Source: CAZAYB01 sp964489215 (GTDB lineage: Bacteria; Planctomycetota; Phycisphaerae; Sedimentisphaerales; Anaerohalosphaeraceae). From it: 13,137 nt of DNA. The notes under the pieces were generated by a model. The model was not told the origin of the DNA. It worked only from the letters and a program-made list of their open reading frames with translations, and did no database searches. Where the stretch lies: contig CAZAYB010000061.1 of assembly GCA_964489215.1 (NCBI GenBank), positions 1 to 13,137 of the forward strand. Direction: 5' to 3'. Below are positions 6,559 to 13,137 of this stretch, in pieces. The first letter of the stretch is position 1. Every line of letters begins with the position of its first letter. The position numbers and the translations under genes are program-made.

Positions 6559-7608
6559 ATGGTACCCAAAACTCTTGAATGGAAAGGTTCCCAGGACGGT
6601 TATTTACATTTGATCGATCAGCGTGTTTTGCCTGGTAAGGTTGAATATCTAAAGTGCGGGACAGTATCTGAACTTTATGAGGCGATACAGACTCTTGCGG
6701 TTCGGGGGGCGCCTGCGATAGGTGTAAGTGCCGCTTACGGGGTATGTATTTGTCTTAGGGAATATGATGATGATTCAGATCTGGAGGGTGCAGTTAAGCA
6801 TATCGAAAAGAATGCCGACTATCTGGCAACGAGCAGGCCAACGGCAGTTAATCTTTTTCGTGCCCTTGACAGGATGAAGAAAGAGGCGACGGAGAATGAG
6901 TTTGCGGATGTCAGAGAGCTGAAAGAACATATGCTTGAATGCGCCCATGAAATTTGCCGTGAGGATGAGATGATGTGTGAGGCTATAGGTCAAAACGGCA
7001 AAAGGTTTATTCCTGAAGGCGGTGGGGTGCTTACGCATTGTAATGCAGGTGCTTTGGCGACTGCGGGTATTGGTACGGCTTTGGCGCCTATGTACGCGGC
7101 GCATGAGGAGGGGGTGAAGTTTAAGGTTTATGCAGATGAGACCAGGCCCTTGCTGCAGGGGGGGCGTCTGACGGCCTGGGAGCTTAGTGAGTCGGGTATA
7201 GATGTAAGCGTGATATGTGATAACAGTGCTTCAATGCTTTTTTGCAAGTCGATGATAGATGCGGTGATAACGGGAGCTGACAGGATAGCAGCTAATGGTG
7301 ACAGCGCTAACAAGATCGGCACGTGCGGTCTTTCGATATTGGCGAGGCATTTTGGAGTGCCTTTTTATATTGCAGCTCCTTCGAGTACGTTTGATCTGTC
7401 GATTGAATCGGGAGATGAGATACCTATAGAGCAAAGGAGCGGGGATGAGGTTAAATGTTTTGGCGGTACTTTAACGGTGCCGGCCAAGGCGGGGGCGGTT
7501 AATTTTGCTTTTGATGTTACCGGGGCAGAGAATATAACGGCGATTATAACGGAAAAAGGTATTATCGAAAGTCCGGATGCAGATAAGATACGTGATGTGC
7601 TGGGCTGA
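6559..7608 (+). CDS. mtnA: S-methyl-5-thioribose-1-phosphate isomerase (MtnA)
   Basis: The 349-residue protein belongs to the eIF2B alpha/beta/delta-like aldose-ketose isomerase family and matches MtnA, which converts methylthioribose-1-phosphate to methylthioribulose-1-phosphate in methionine salvage. Family landmarks are RGAPAIGVSAAYG (49-61), TSRPTAVNL (91-99), LTHCNAGALATAG with catalytic Cys161, YADETRPLLQGGRLTAWEL (191-209), and VITGADRIAANGD with catalytic Asp241. Length and both catalytic residues are standard. It starts six bases after the uvrA stop, with AGGAAG at 6542-6547 inside the end of uvrA as its ribosome-binding site, which implies co-transcription and perhaps coupling. No other salvage gene (mtnB, mtnC, mtnD, phosphorylase or kinase) is in the window. 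A closely related isomerase such as ribose-1,5-bisphosphate isomerase is less likely, given the length and motifs. Confidence 0.92.
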   Translation: MVPKTLEWKGSQDGYLHLIDQRVLPGKVEYLKCGTVSELYEAIQTLAVRGAPAIGVSAAYGVCICLREYDDDSDLEGAVKHIEKNADYLATSRPTAVNLFRALDRMKKEATENEFADVRELKEHMLECAHEICREDEMMCEAIGQNGKRFIPEGGGVLTHCNAGALATAGIGTALAPMYAAHEEGVKFKVYADETRPLLQGGRLTAWELSESGIDVSVICDNSASMLFCKSMIDAVITGADRIAANGDSANKIGTCGLSILARHFGVPFYIAAPSSTFDLSIESGDEIPIEQRSGDEVKCFGGTLTVPAKAGAVNFAFDVTGAENITAIITEKGIIESPDADKIRDVLG

Positions 7609-7634
7609 TGATGTCAGGCTGAATTGAGGTTGTT

Positions 7635-9272
7635 ATGCGAATCAAACATAAGGAGCGCATCTGGCTTTTGGTGATTGTGCTGGTTTGCGGTGTGCTTAGC
7701 AGTATCGGGCTTGACTGGGGCAGGACGGGGTTTGTTTCGTGGGCGCCTGACTCAATCGAGGGTATTGTTGTTGTCGGTAATATGCACAGGCTTTTTGGTA
7801 CCTGGACGCATAAGTACCCGAGGATGCAGTTTTTGATAAACGCAGCTTTTTACAGGCCGATGATAAAATACTGGGAGGATAATCCTCAGATTATTTATGG
7901 TCCTGACGGCAGGGCGAGCAATGCTGTTGTTTTGAATCCGAAGAGGCTTGACAAGCTTGCGGCAGTTTCGAGGATAATTTCGATGACTATGGGGCTTGGG
8001 CTTGTTGTCGGTGTGTATATGCTTACGAAGAATTTTTTTGAGGATAAGGTCGCGGCAATATTTGCGGGGCTTGGGATTACGGTTTGTGTTATCTTTATTT
8101 ATTATAACCATACAGCTAATGTCGATGTTCCGTATCTTTTCTGGTATGTCTGGGGCTGGTACTTTTTTGTGAAGTGTATCAGGCAGGGCAGGTGGATATA
8201 TTTTGTGCTTATGCCGATTTGTTTTGCGTTCAGTATCTGTACGAAAGATGCGGCGGCTGGTTATATAGCAGCGGTTCCGATAGCGTTTGTGCTTTATCAT
8301 GCGGTTGACATTATCAAAAACAAACAAGGGGTAAGGGAAGGTTTGAAAAGAGTTTTTTCTGTAAAGGCAATACTGGCGGCGTTTATACTTGTGCTTATTT
8401 ACGCTACCTTTCAGGGAATTATATTTTCGCCTTCGGGATATTTCGAGAGGATGAGCTTCTGGACGAGGTTTCTTGGTGATGACCCTGAGAATGCGAAATT
8501 TGCCGGTCAGCTTAACCTTTTGTGGAAAGTTTGTGTTCAGTTTTACAGGGGAATGGGCTGGCCTTTGCTGGGTGCATCTTTGATTGCGGTTATTTACGGT
8601 CTGATACGTTTTCCGTTAAAGACTGTTATGCTGATGCTGGGTTTGTTTACGTTTTATTTTGTGGTGGTAATGCGTATCCGTTTCAGTGTTCCGAGATTTT
8701 ATATGCCAGCGATGATCGGGCTTTTGATAATACTGGGCAAGGCTTTTTCAGATCTGGTTAAGGTTGGGCGGTTTGGTTTTTGGGTGAAGTTTGTTCCGAT
8801 AGCTTTTGTTTACGGTTTGTCGTTTCTTTATTGTGTTGGTCTGGTTATTGAACTTGCGAACGATCCTCGTGTGCAGGCGGAAAAGTGGGTACGTGAAAAT
8901 GTAAGCTCTGACAGCTCGGTATCGGCACTTTTCAGGAATAAGATATATGCTCCCCGTCTGCAATTTCATATATTGAATTACAGGCCGAGCTGGTCAGCTC
9001 CTTCTATTGCAGCGGCTAAGGGGAACTGGTCGAAGATGCCGGACTATATTGTTGTTTCGAGCTGGTATCTGGCAGGCAGCAGGAAGAACAAAGATATTAA
9101 AGGTGCTCTTAAAAATGGTGAGATTGAATATTCGAGGGTTGGTCATTTTACCGGCGGTGATGTTCTTTGGCCAGACAAGAATATACTGGGGATTGCGGGG
9201 TGGCCTGTTAATGTTCCGGGGCATATTTGTCCATACGTGAATATTTATAAGAAGGACAGAGCAATTGATTGA
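7635..9272 (+). CDS. GT-C membrane glycosyltransferase, ArnT/PMT (GT39)-like
   Basis: This 545-residue polytopic membrane protein has about 10-11 predicted helices. The clearest are at residues 9-27, 114-131, 139-157, 165-180, 187-203, 208-226, 245-264, 308-325, 330-347, 355-373 and 382-407. After helix 1 a large outward loop carries D39 (WAPDSIEG) and THKYPRMQF (58-66), positions where GT-C enzymes of the PMT/ArnT type keep their catalytic acid and a conserved HxYP-like stretch. TKDAAAG (203-209) and a C-terminal soluble segment beginning DPRVQAEKWVRENV are also typical of this group. Such enzymes transfer a sugar from a polyprenyl-phosphate donor to a protein or lipid on the outer face of the membrane. 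GAGG at 7626-7629, five bases before the ATG, supports the start. It is third in the uvrA-mtnA unit. Its TGA is followed by eight Gs and then by a convergent GT2 gene; no clear terminator is seen in 9273-9343. Donor and acceptor are unknown. Confidence 0.75.
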   Translation: MRIKHKERIWLLVIVLVCGVLSSIGLDWGRTGFVSWAPDSIEGIVVVGNMHRLFGTWTHKYPRMQFLINAAFYRPMIKYWEDNPQIIYGPDGRASNAVVLNPKRLDKLAAVSRIISMTMGLGLVVGVYMLTKNFFEDKVAAIFAGLGITVCVIFIYYNHTANVDVPYLFWYVWGWYFFVKCIRQGRWIYFVLMPICFAFSICTKDAAAGYIAAVPIAFVLYHAVDIIKNKQGVREGLKRVFSVKAILAAFILVLIYATFQGIIFSPSGYFERMSFWTRFLGDDPENAKFAGQLNLLWKVCVQFYRGMGWPLLGASLIAVIYGLIRFPLKTVMLMLGLFTFYFVVVMRIRFSVPRFYMPAMIGLLIILGKAFSDLVKVGRFGFWVKFVPIAFVYGLSFLYCVGLVIELANDPRVQAEKWVRENVSSDSSVSALFRNKIYAPRLQFHILNYRPSWSAPSIAAAKGNWSKMPDYIVVSSWYLAGSRKNKDIKGALKNGEIEYSRVGHFTGGDVLWPDKNILGIAGWPVNVPGHICPYVNIYKKDRAID

Positions 9273-9343
9273 GGGGGGGGTTGGCTTACTTTCCAGAGAG
9301 CAAATTTACTACCTGCTGTTTAGAGCAATTATCAGAGCTGTCT

Positions 9344-10129
9344 TTATTTTGTCGGTTCGGCAAAGATTTTGAAGCGTGCAATTTTCATTTTCTGCAAAAT
9401 ATATTTCAGCATTGTGTTTAGAGTCAGCAGTCCGTATTTGCAGCTTCTGATTAAGTTAATTGAGGAAGCTTCCTGAAAATATCTGCATGGTATGGGTGCG
9501 TCGGCTAATGTAAAATTAAAATAGACAGCCTGTGCGAGAAATTGAGTATCGAAAACGAAGTCGTCTGAGTTGTTTTTATATGGAATTTTTTCCAATACGG
9601 ATCTGTGGTAGCATCTGAATCCGCTGTGAAAATCTCCAAGATTCTGTCCGAGCACCATGTTCTCTATTATTGTCAGGAACCTGTTTGACAAGTATTTGTA
9701 TAAGGGCATTTTTGAGGCAATTGCTTCTTTTCTGCTTCTTATTCTGTTTCCAAGAATTACATCGCAGACATTTTTAGCTATGTAATCGACAAATGCAGGT
9801 ATCAGTCTTCCATCATACTGGTAATCGGGATGCAGCATAACAACGACGTCGGCATTTTTTTCGAGAGCGATATCATAACATGTTTTTTGATTTGCTCCGT
9901 AGCCTTTGTTCTCTTTGTGCTCAATAACTGTAAGGCCAAGTTTTTTTGCAATTTCAACGGTATTGTCAGTGCTGTGGTCATCGACGAGAATTATCTCAGT
10001 GAAACAGTTTTTCGGTATATCGTTTACAGTTTTTTTTAATGTTTCTGCGGCGTTGTAAGCGGGCATAACAATAATTACATTGTTTATGTGCCTGGCTTGA
10101 TGAGAGTCATGGATTGAATCTAATTCCAT
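9344..10129 (-). CDS. GT2 family glycosyltransferase (polyprenyl-phosphate sugar synthase-like)
   Basis: This is a 261-residue GT-A fold enzyme of family 2. The visible motifs are VMPAYNAAETL (21-31), the nucleotide-binding ILVDDHSTDNT with D50-D51 (47-57), ENKGYGANQ (73-81), the metal-binding region HPDYQYD (100-106), LGNRIRSR (126-133) and DFHSGFRCY (166-174). This arrangement resembles DPM1-like and undecaprenyl-phosphate sugar transferases. There is no clear membrane helix, so it is probably cytosolic or membrane-peripheral. It begins ten bases after the stop of the Nfu gene, without an obvious Shine-Dalgarno, so translational coupling is likely. It converges on the GT-C gene, which would need exactly the lipid-phosphate sugar this type of enzyme makes; that link is an inference. 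The sugar is not predictable. Confidence 0.82.
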   Translation of the reverse strand: MELDSIHDSHQARHINNVIIVMPAYNAAETLKKTVNDIPKNCFTEIILVDDHSTDNTVEIAKKLGLTVIEHKENKGYGANQKTCYDIALEKNADVVVMLHPDYQYDGRLIPAFVDYIAKNVCDVILGNRIRSRKEAIASKMPLYKYLSNRFLTIIENMVLGQNLGDFHSGFRCYHRSVLEKIPYKNNSDDFVFDTQFLAQAVYFNFTLADAPIPCRYFQEASSINLIRSCKYGLLTLNTMLKYILQKMKIARFKIFAEPTK

Positions 10130-10139
10130 TTTTATACTG

Positions 10140-10403
10140 CTACTGGACTGCGACGACTTCTTTTACTTCGGGAATTTGTTCGCGCAAGATTCTTTCGACG
10201 CCCATTTTAAGTGTCATTTGAGCACCTGGGCAGCCTTTGCAGGCTCCCTGGAGTCGAACTTTAACGGTTTTGTCTTCTTCTATTGAAACAAGTTCCAGGT
10301 CTCCGCCGTCCCTCTGGAGCAGCGGGCGGATTGTATCAAGGACATCATTTACTTTTTTGTCAAAATTATCAGAGTTTTGCGTATCGTTTTGATTATCCGG
10401 CAT
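10140..10403 (-). CDS. NifU C-terminal domain (Nfu-type) Fe-S cluster carrier
   Basis: This 87-residue protein consists almost only of the NifU-like C-terminal domain. It has DVLDTIRPLLQRDGGDLELV (20-39), then the cluster-binding CKGCPGAQMTLKMGVER with C55 and C58 (CxxC). Two such proteins bridge a 4Fe-4S cluster and deliver it to apo-proteins. A polar Asn/Asp/Gln-rich stretch of about 15 residues precedes the domain. AGGAG seven bases before the ATG sets the start. It sits between an AddA-like gene (104-bp gap) and the GT2 gene (10-bp gap), all on the minus strand, and has its own promoter candidate at 10434-10461. Stand-alone Nfu proteins of this size are common in bacteria. Confidence 0.92.
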   Translation of the reverse strand: MPDNQNDTQNSDNFDKKVNDVLDTIRPLLQRDGGDLELVSIEEDKTVKVRLQGACKGCPGAQMTLKMGVERILREQIPEVKEVVAVQ

Positions 10404-10433
10404 ATTAAGCTCCTGTAAAAGTATCTTCTTTTT

Positions 10434-10461
10434 ATCGTATTATACACACAAATTCCGTCAA
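10434..10461 (-). promoter_or_regulatory. Candidate promoter for the Nfu gene
   Basis: On the minus strand TTGACG (plus 10456-10461) followed after 16 bases by TACGAT (plus 10434-10439) forms a reasonable sigma-70-type promoter, with a start about 25 nt before the Nfu ATG. A perfect TATAAT (plus 10439-10444) also overlaps this region, but it lies only 11 bases from TTGACG and has no good -35 of its own. One of the two is probably used, allowing nfu and the GT2 gene to be expressed apart from the AddA-like gene. Confidence 0.4.
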
Positions 10462-10496
10462 TGTGCATAATAAAATGGTGAGATTTTAAATAAAGT

Positions 10497-10512
10497 CCTG
10501 AAAATGGTCAGG
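10497..10512 (-). terminator. Weak hairpin over the stop codon of the AddA-like gene
   Basis: CCTGA (minus-strand reading, plus 10508-10512) pairs with TCAGG (plus 10497-10501) across a six-base loop and includes the TGA stop codon. It is followed by ACTTTATTTAAAA. The five-pair stem and broken T run make it at best a partial terminator, possibly leaving some read-through into nfu. Confidence 0.3.
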
Positions 10513-13137
10513 TTATTTTGTACAGCACCGCAGGTTTGAGGAAGTATAGGTGTGCAGACTGAGCTGGTTTTTTCAGGATATCCTGAGCTGCTTTTGAGTA
10601 TATTTTCAGCTGGGTTTTGTAGAGTGCGGCTCTTTTTTCAACCTGGTCATGGCTTACGTTATCGGTTTTGAAATCGACGATGTGCAGGGAGTTTTTGGTT
10701 TCTATGACCATGTCGACTATTCCCTGTACTATCTGGAAATCATCCGGCTGATGTTTTACCGAAGATGTGAATGTCCATTCTCTGTGGACTAAGGAACTTT
10801 CAAGCAGTGCCATTTTGCCTATCTGGGTTTTGTGGAAGAAGTCAGCTATTTTCCGGGGATCCAGTTTTTTTGCGAGTTGTTCTGAAAAGGCACCGTCATC
10901 GATGAGTTTTTCGATTGTGTCTGTGACATTTTGGGGAGTAACAGATTGTGAGAGGTCGATTTTTTCCATTACAAGGTGAGCGGCCAGGCCGATGTTTCTG
11001 GGATCCGCGGCAGGTGTGGTTCCTGACATACAGGCGGGCAAACGCCTGAGGGTGAACTGGAAGTTTTCAGGCTTGAATTCGTCACCTTGATGGGTTAGTT
11101 CTGTAACGCTTGTTTTTGCGGCGAGGTTTGTGAGGTTTTTATTTGGATATTGCCATTGCAGCTTGTGCTGAATAGTATTTGCGAGATTCTGTACTTTTTC
11201 ATTTGAGGGAGCGGTCTGTTTGGTTTTGTTTTTGCGCGAGTTTGTTGTTAAAAGCCTGTTGTAAGAATTGTCGAGCTTTTCGGCAGAGAAGAGACTTACA
11301 TCTAAAAGGGAAGTATTTTTTGCGTTTTCGTATTTCAGCTGAAGTTTTTTTCTAAGATTCTGTTCATCAAAAAGTGCGCAGAGGAGCCAATCTAAATGAT
11401 TGTTCATTTCATTGAGTAAAGATGCGGATATTGTATCTTCCGTATCGGTGATTATGGATTTTATCAGCTGTGCACATTTTTCAATACTTTTTGAACCTAT
11501 TAGTATGAGCCTTTCCCTTGGCCTGGTGAGTGCGACGTAAAGTATTCTCATTTCCTCGGCGAGCATTGTTGTCTTTTTCTTTTCAGCAATAATCTGCCTT
11601 AGTCCGGAGTCTTTTTTAGTATCATTTTCAGGGTCAATTATCCGCATACCCATTGAGTGATTATCGTCGAGGAGAATTTCTTCGGCAAGGTCTTTTTTGT
11701 TGAACCCTTTTTCCATGTTAGCTATGAAGACAACCGGAAATTCCAGTCCTTTGCTTTTGTGTACAGACATTATCCTTACAGAGTTCTGGTTTTGGACGAC
11801 AGGTTCAGCCATTGCCCAGTCTCGGTCGGATTCGAGCATTTTATTTATGAACTCGATGAATCTTGTTAGGCTGTGAGTTGATGCTGAGCTTGCAAAGCCC
11901 TGGAACTGTATGGCCCTGTCATGGAGCTTGAGTAGGTTTGCGTATCTTTGTCGGCCGTTGGGCATGGCCTTTACAAAGGCGAGGTAACCAGTTTGTCTTA
12001 TGATGTGCCAGATCAAATCGGCTACGGAGACGGCGGCTGCGAGGGATCGCCAGTTCTGAATTTTTTCCATGGCTTCGGTAATTGTTATGAGTGTCCGGCT
12101 TTGCGGAGCGTTTTGTATGTATTGGATAACAGAATCGTAGAGGCTGGTTTTTTGCTTATCATTATTATTATGGAATAATCTGACCTTTGCCAAATCGTCA
12201 TCTTGGATGTTTAACATCGGGCCTCTGAGCAAAGCGGCCAGCTCTATGTCCTGCAGGGGGTTGTCAAGGACTTTTAGCATTGAGAGCATGTCGGTAATCT
12301 CAGTTCTTGCAAAGTATCCAGCGGATGCAGATGAGTTTACGGGGATTTCGGCAAGCTGAAGTATCTCAACAAACTGGTTGACCCTTTTTGAAAGCGAGCG
12401 CATGAGAATTACCATATCGCTGTATTTTACGGGTCTTTTAATGTTAGTGTTTTTTTCGGTTATCATGAGCGGGTTTGCAGGGTCGGTCATTTTTTTAATA
12501 TGTTCTGCTATAAGGAAGGCCTGTCTTTGAGAAGAGGTTGCAGAATACTCATCATCGGAGCTGGCCTCGTCGTTTTCATTTTTCTGGTTTTTACCGGTGT
12601 CGTCATCTATTATGCAAAGTTCGGTGAGCGGCTGAGAATTATCAGTTTGATTATTGCTGCTGCCAGCTGCTATGAGGCTGGCTTTTTCGTCGTAATCCAT
12701 AGATGCTGTCTGCTTTGTCATTATCCTCGAGAATATTCTGTTTGCAAAATCCAGTATCTGCTTTTTTGATCTGAAATTTTCACGAAGGTATACGCTGATG
12801 TCATTTTTGGATTTGTTATTTTGTTTTTTCAGATTAGCGTAATCAAGTTTTTCGAGGAAGTGTTGAGGGTTTGCCTGTCTGAAGGCATAAATGCTCTGCT
12901 TAATGTCTCCGACGACGAACATATTGTCATGTTTTGAGATTTTGTCGAGAATTTCCTGCTGGAGATTGTTAATGTCCTGATACTCATCGACGAAGATGTA
13001 TTTAAATCTGTCCTGAATCTGTCTGGTAAGTTCGGGGTTCTGGTTAAGCAGTTTGAGTGTGAGCTGCTGGAGGTCGGCAAAGTCCATGCAGTTTAGCTTA
13101 GTCTTTGCTTTGAGGAAGTTATCCTGAAGTAGTTTTG
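10508..13137 (-). CDS. addA: AddA/RecB-like helicase-nuclease, N-terminus outside the window
   Basis: This UvrD/Rep-family (SF1A) helicase has a C-terminal PD-(D/E)xK nuclease, as in AddA, which with AddB resects double-strand breaks for recombination. The frame stays open to the window edge: 16 codons upstream of the ATG at 13085-13087 have no stop and read into NCMDFADLQQLTLKLL, a conserved internal segment. That ATG is therefore not the start, and the N-terminal Walker A region is missing. Counting from that Met, Walker B VDEYQD is at 33-38, GDIKQSIYAFRQ at 60-71, LRENFRS at 101-107 and SVHKSKGLEFPVVF around H443, with ALTRPRERL near 520. Nuclease residues H704 (GLAAHLVME), E770 (HREWTF), D792 (GIVDMVI), D805 and K807 (VDFKTD) are all present. 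There is no Cys cluster, as expected for AddA (the Fe-S cluster is in AddB). A polar, low-complexity insert lies near residues 150-190. RecB-like alternatives cannot be fully excluded. Confidence 0.88.
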   Translation of the reverse strand, partial: KLLQDNFLKAKTKLNCMDFADLQQLTLKLLNQNPELTRQIQDRFKYIFVDEYQDINNLQQEILDKISKHDNMFVVGDIKQSIYAFRQANPQHFLEKLDYANLKKQNNKSKNDISVYLRENFRSKKQILDFANRIFSRIMTKQTASMDYDEKASLIAAGSSNNQTDNSQPLTELCIIDDDTGKNQKNENDEASSDDEYSATSSQRQAFLIAEHIKKMTDPANPLMITEKNTNIKRPVKYSDMVILMRSLSKRVNQFVEILQLAEIPVNSSASAGYFARTEITDMLSMLKVLDNPLQDIELAALLRGPMLNIQDDDLAKVRLFHNNNDKQKTSLYDSVIQYIQNAPQSRTLITITEAMEKIQNWRSLAAAVSVADLIWHIIRQTGYLAFVKAMPNGRQRYANLLKLHDRAIQFQGFASSASTHSLTRFIEFINKMLESDRDWAMAEPVVQNQNSVRIMSVHKSKGLEFPVVFIANMEKGFNKKDLAEEILLDDNHSMGMRIIDPENDTKKDSGLRQIIAEKKKTTMLAEEMRILYVALTRPRERLILIGSKSIEKCAQLIKSIITDTEDTISASLLNEMNNHLDWLLCALFDEQNLRKKLQLKYENAKNTSLLDVSLFSAEKLDNSYNRLLTTNSRKNKTKQTAPSNEKVQNLANTIQHKLQWQYPNKNLTNLAAKTSVTELTHQGDEFKPENFQFTLRRLPACMSGTTPAADPRNIGLAAHLVMEKIDLSQSVTPQNVTDTIEKLIDDGAFSEQLAKKLDPRKIADFFHKTQIGKMALLESSLVHREWTFTSSVKHQPDDFQIVQGIVDMVIETKNSLHIVDFKTDNVSHDQVEKRAALYKTQLKIYSKAAQDILKKPAQSAHLYFLKPAVLYKIT

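Noticed and set aside
7752..8327. Minus-strand frame of 191 codons inside the GT-C gene
   Set aside because: Its Arg/Asn/Lys/His-rich product is what the reverse complement of a membrane-protein gene gives; no start signal was found.
9273..9280. Run of eight G residues right after the GT-C stop codon
   Set aside because: Slippage here cannot change the protein because it lies after the stop; it is not a phase-variation site for either gene.
9258..9330. AGAGCAATT repeated at 9258 and 9322
   Set aside because: Two nine-base copies without further similarity, one inside the coding end of the GT-C gene; probably chance.
12500..12769. Plus-strand frame of 89 codons with a hydrophobic segment inside the AddA-like gene
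   Set aside because: It is a shadow of the low-complexity insert of the helicase on the other strand, without a ribosome-binding site or family resemblance.
1..13137. Search for CRISPR arrays, tRNAs, insertion sequences, attachment sites and phage or toxin-antitoxin genes
   Set aside because: No regularly spaced repeats, cloverleaf-like segments, terminal inverted repeats or recognisable mobile-element proteins were seen by reading.

Overview
The window reads as a chromosomal segment of a moderate-GC, probably anaerobic bacterium. The gene set and protein styles (a Spy/LTxxQ-like exported protein, a corrinoid-type methyltransferase, MtnA, GT-C and GT2 glycosyltransferases, an AddA-type helicase-nuclease) would fit a planctomycete of the Phycisphaerae/Sedimentisphaerales kind. 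That placement is an impression from sequence style, not a demonstrated result. No tRNA, rRNA, CRISPR array, transposase, integrase or phage gene was found.

Left part (1-1550, plus strand): the tail, or nearly the whole, of a small zinc-ribbon protein. It is followed by about 590 bases of AT-rich non-coding DNA with a helically phased 10-bp repeat and an interrupted palindrome. Next comes a secreted Spy/CpxP-like protein with its own terminator. A second hairpin terminator lies back to back with the first and serves the opposite strand. A very short reading frame with an unusually strong ribosome-binding site follows immediately.

Centre (1634-3568, minus strand; 3718-9272, plus strand): on the minus strand are a uroporphyrinogen-decarboxylase-fold methyltransferase carrying the HxC...C zinc pattern of corrinoid:thiol methyltransferases, and endonuclease V (nfi, with a TTG start). 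A perfect CRP-type operator dyad sits in the gap between them. Divergent from nfi is a plus-strand unit of uvrA, mtnA (6-bp gap) and a membrane GT-C glycosyltransferase (26-bp gap), probably co-transcribed.

Right part (9344-13137, minus strand): an AddA/RecB-like helicase-nuclease open at the window edge, then an Nfu-type Fe-S carrier, then a GT2 polyprenyl-phosphate-sugar-synthase-like enzyme. The last two are 10 bp apart. The GT2 gene converges on the GT-C gene.

Functionally the window is rich in DNA maintenance: deaminated-base incision (Nfi), nucleotide excision (UvrA) and double-strand-break end processing (AddA). Two glycosyltransferases of complementary type could form a lipid-linked sugar transfer pathway, and Nfu could supply Fe-S clusters, including to an AddB partner if one lies outside the window. 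I see no convincing undescribed multi-gene system. The most interesting signals are regulatory: the CRP-like dyad at 2817-2834, the tiny frame at 1501-1546 and the structured leader of the Spy-like gene.
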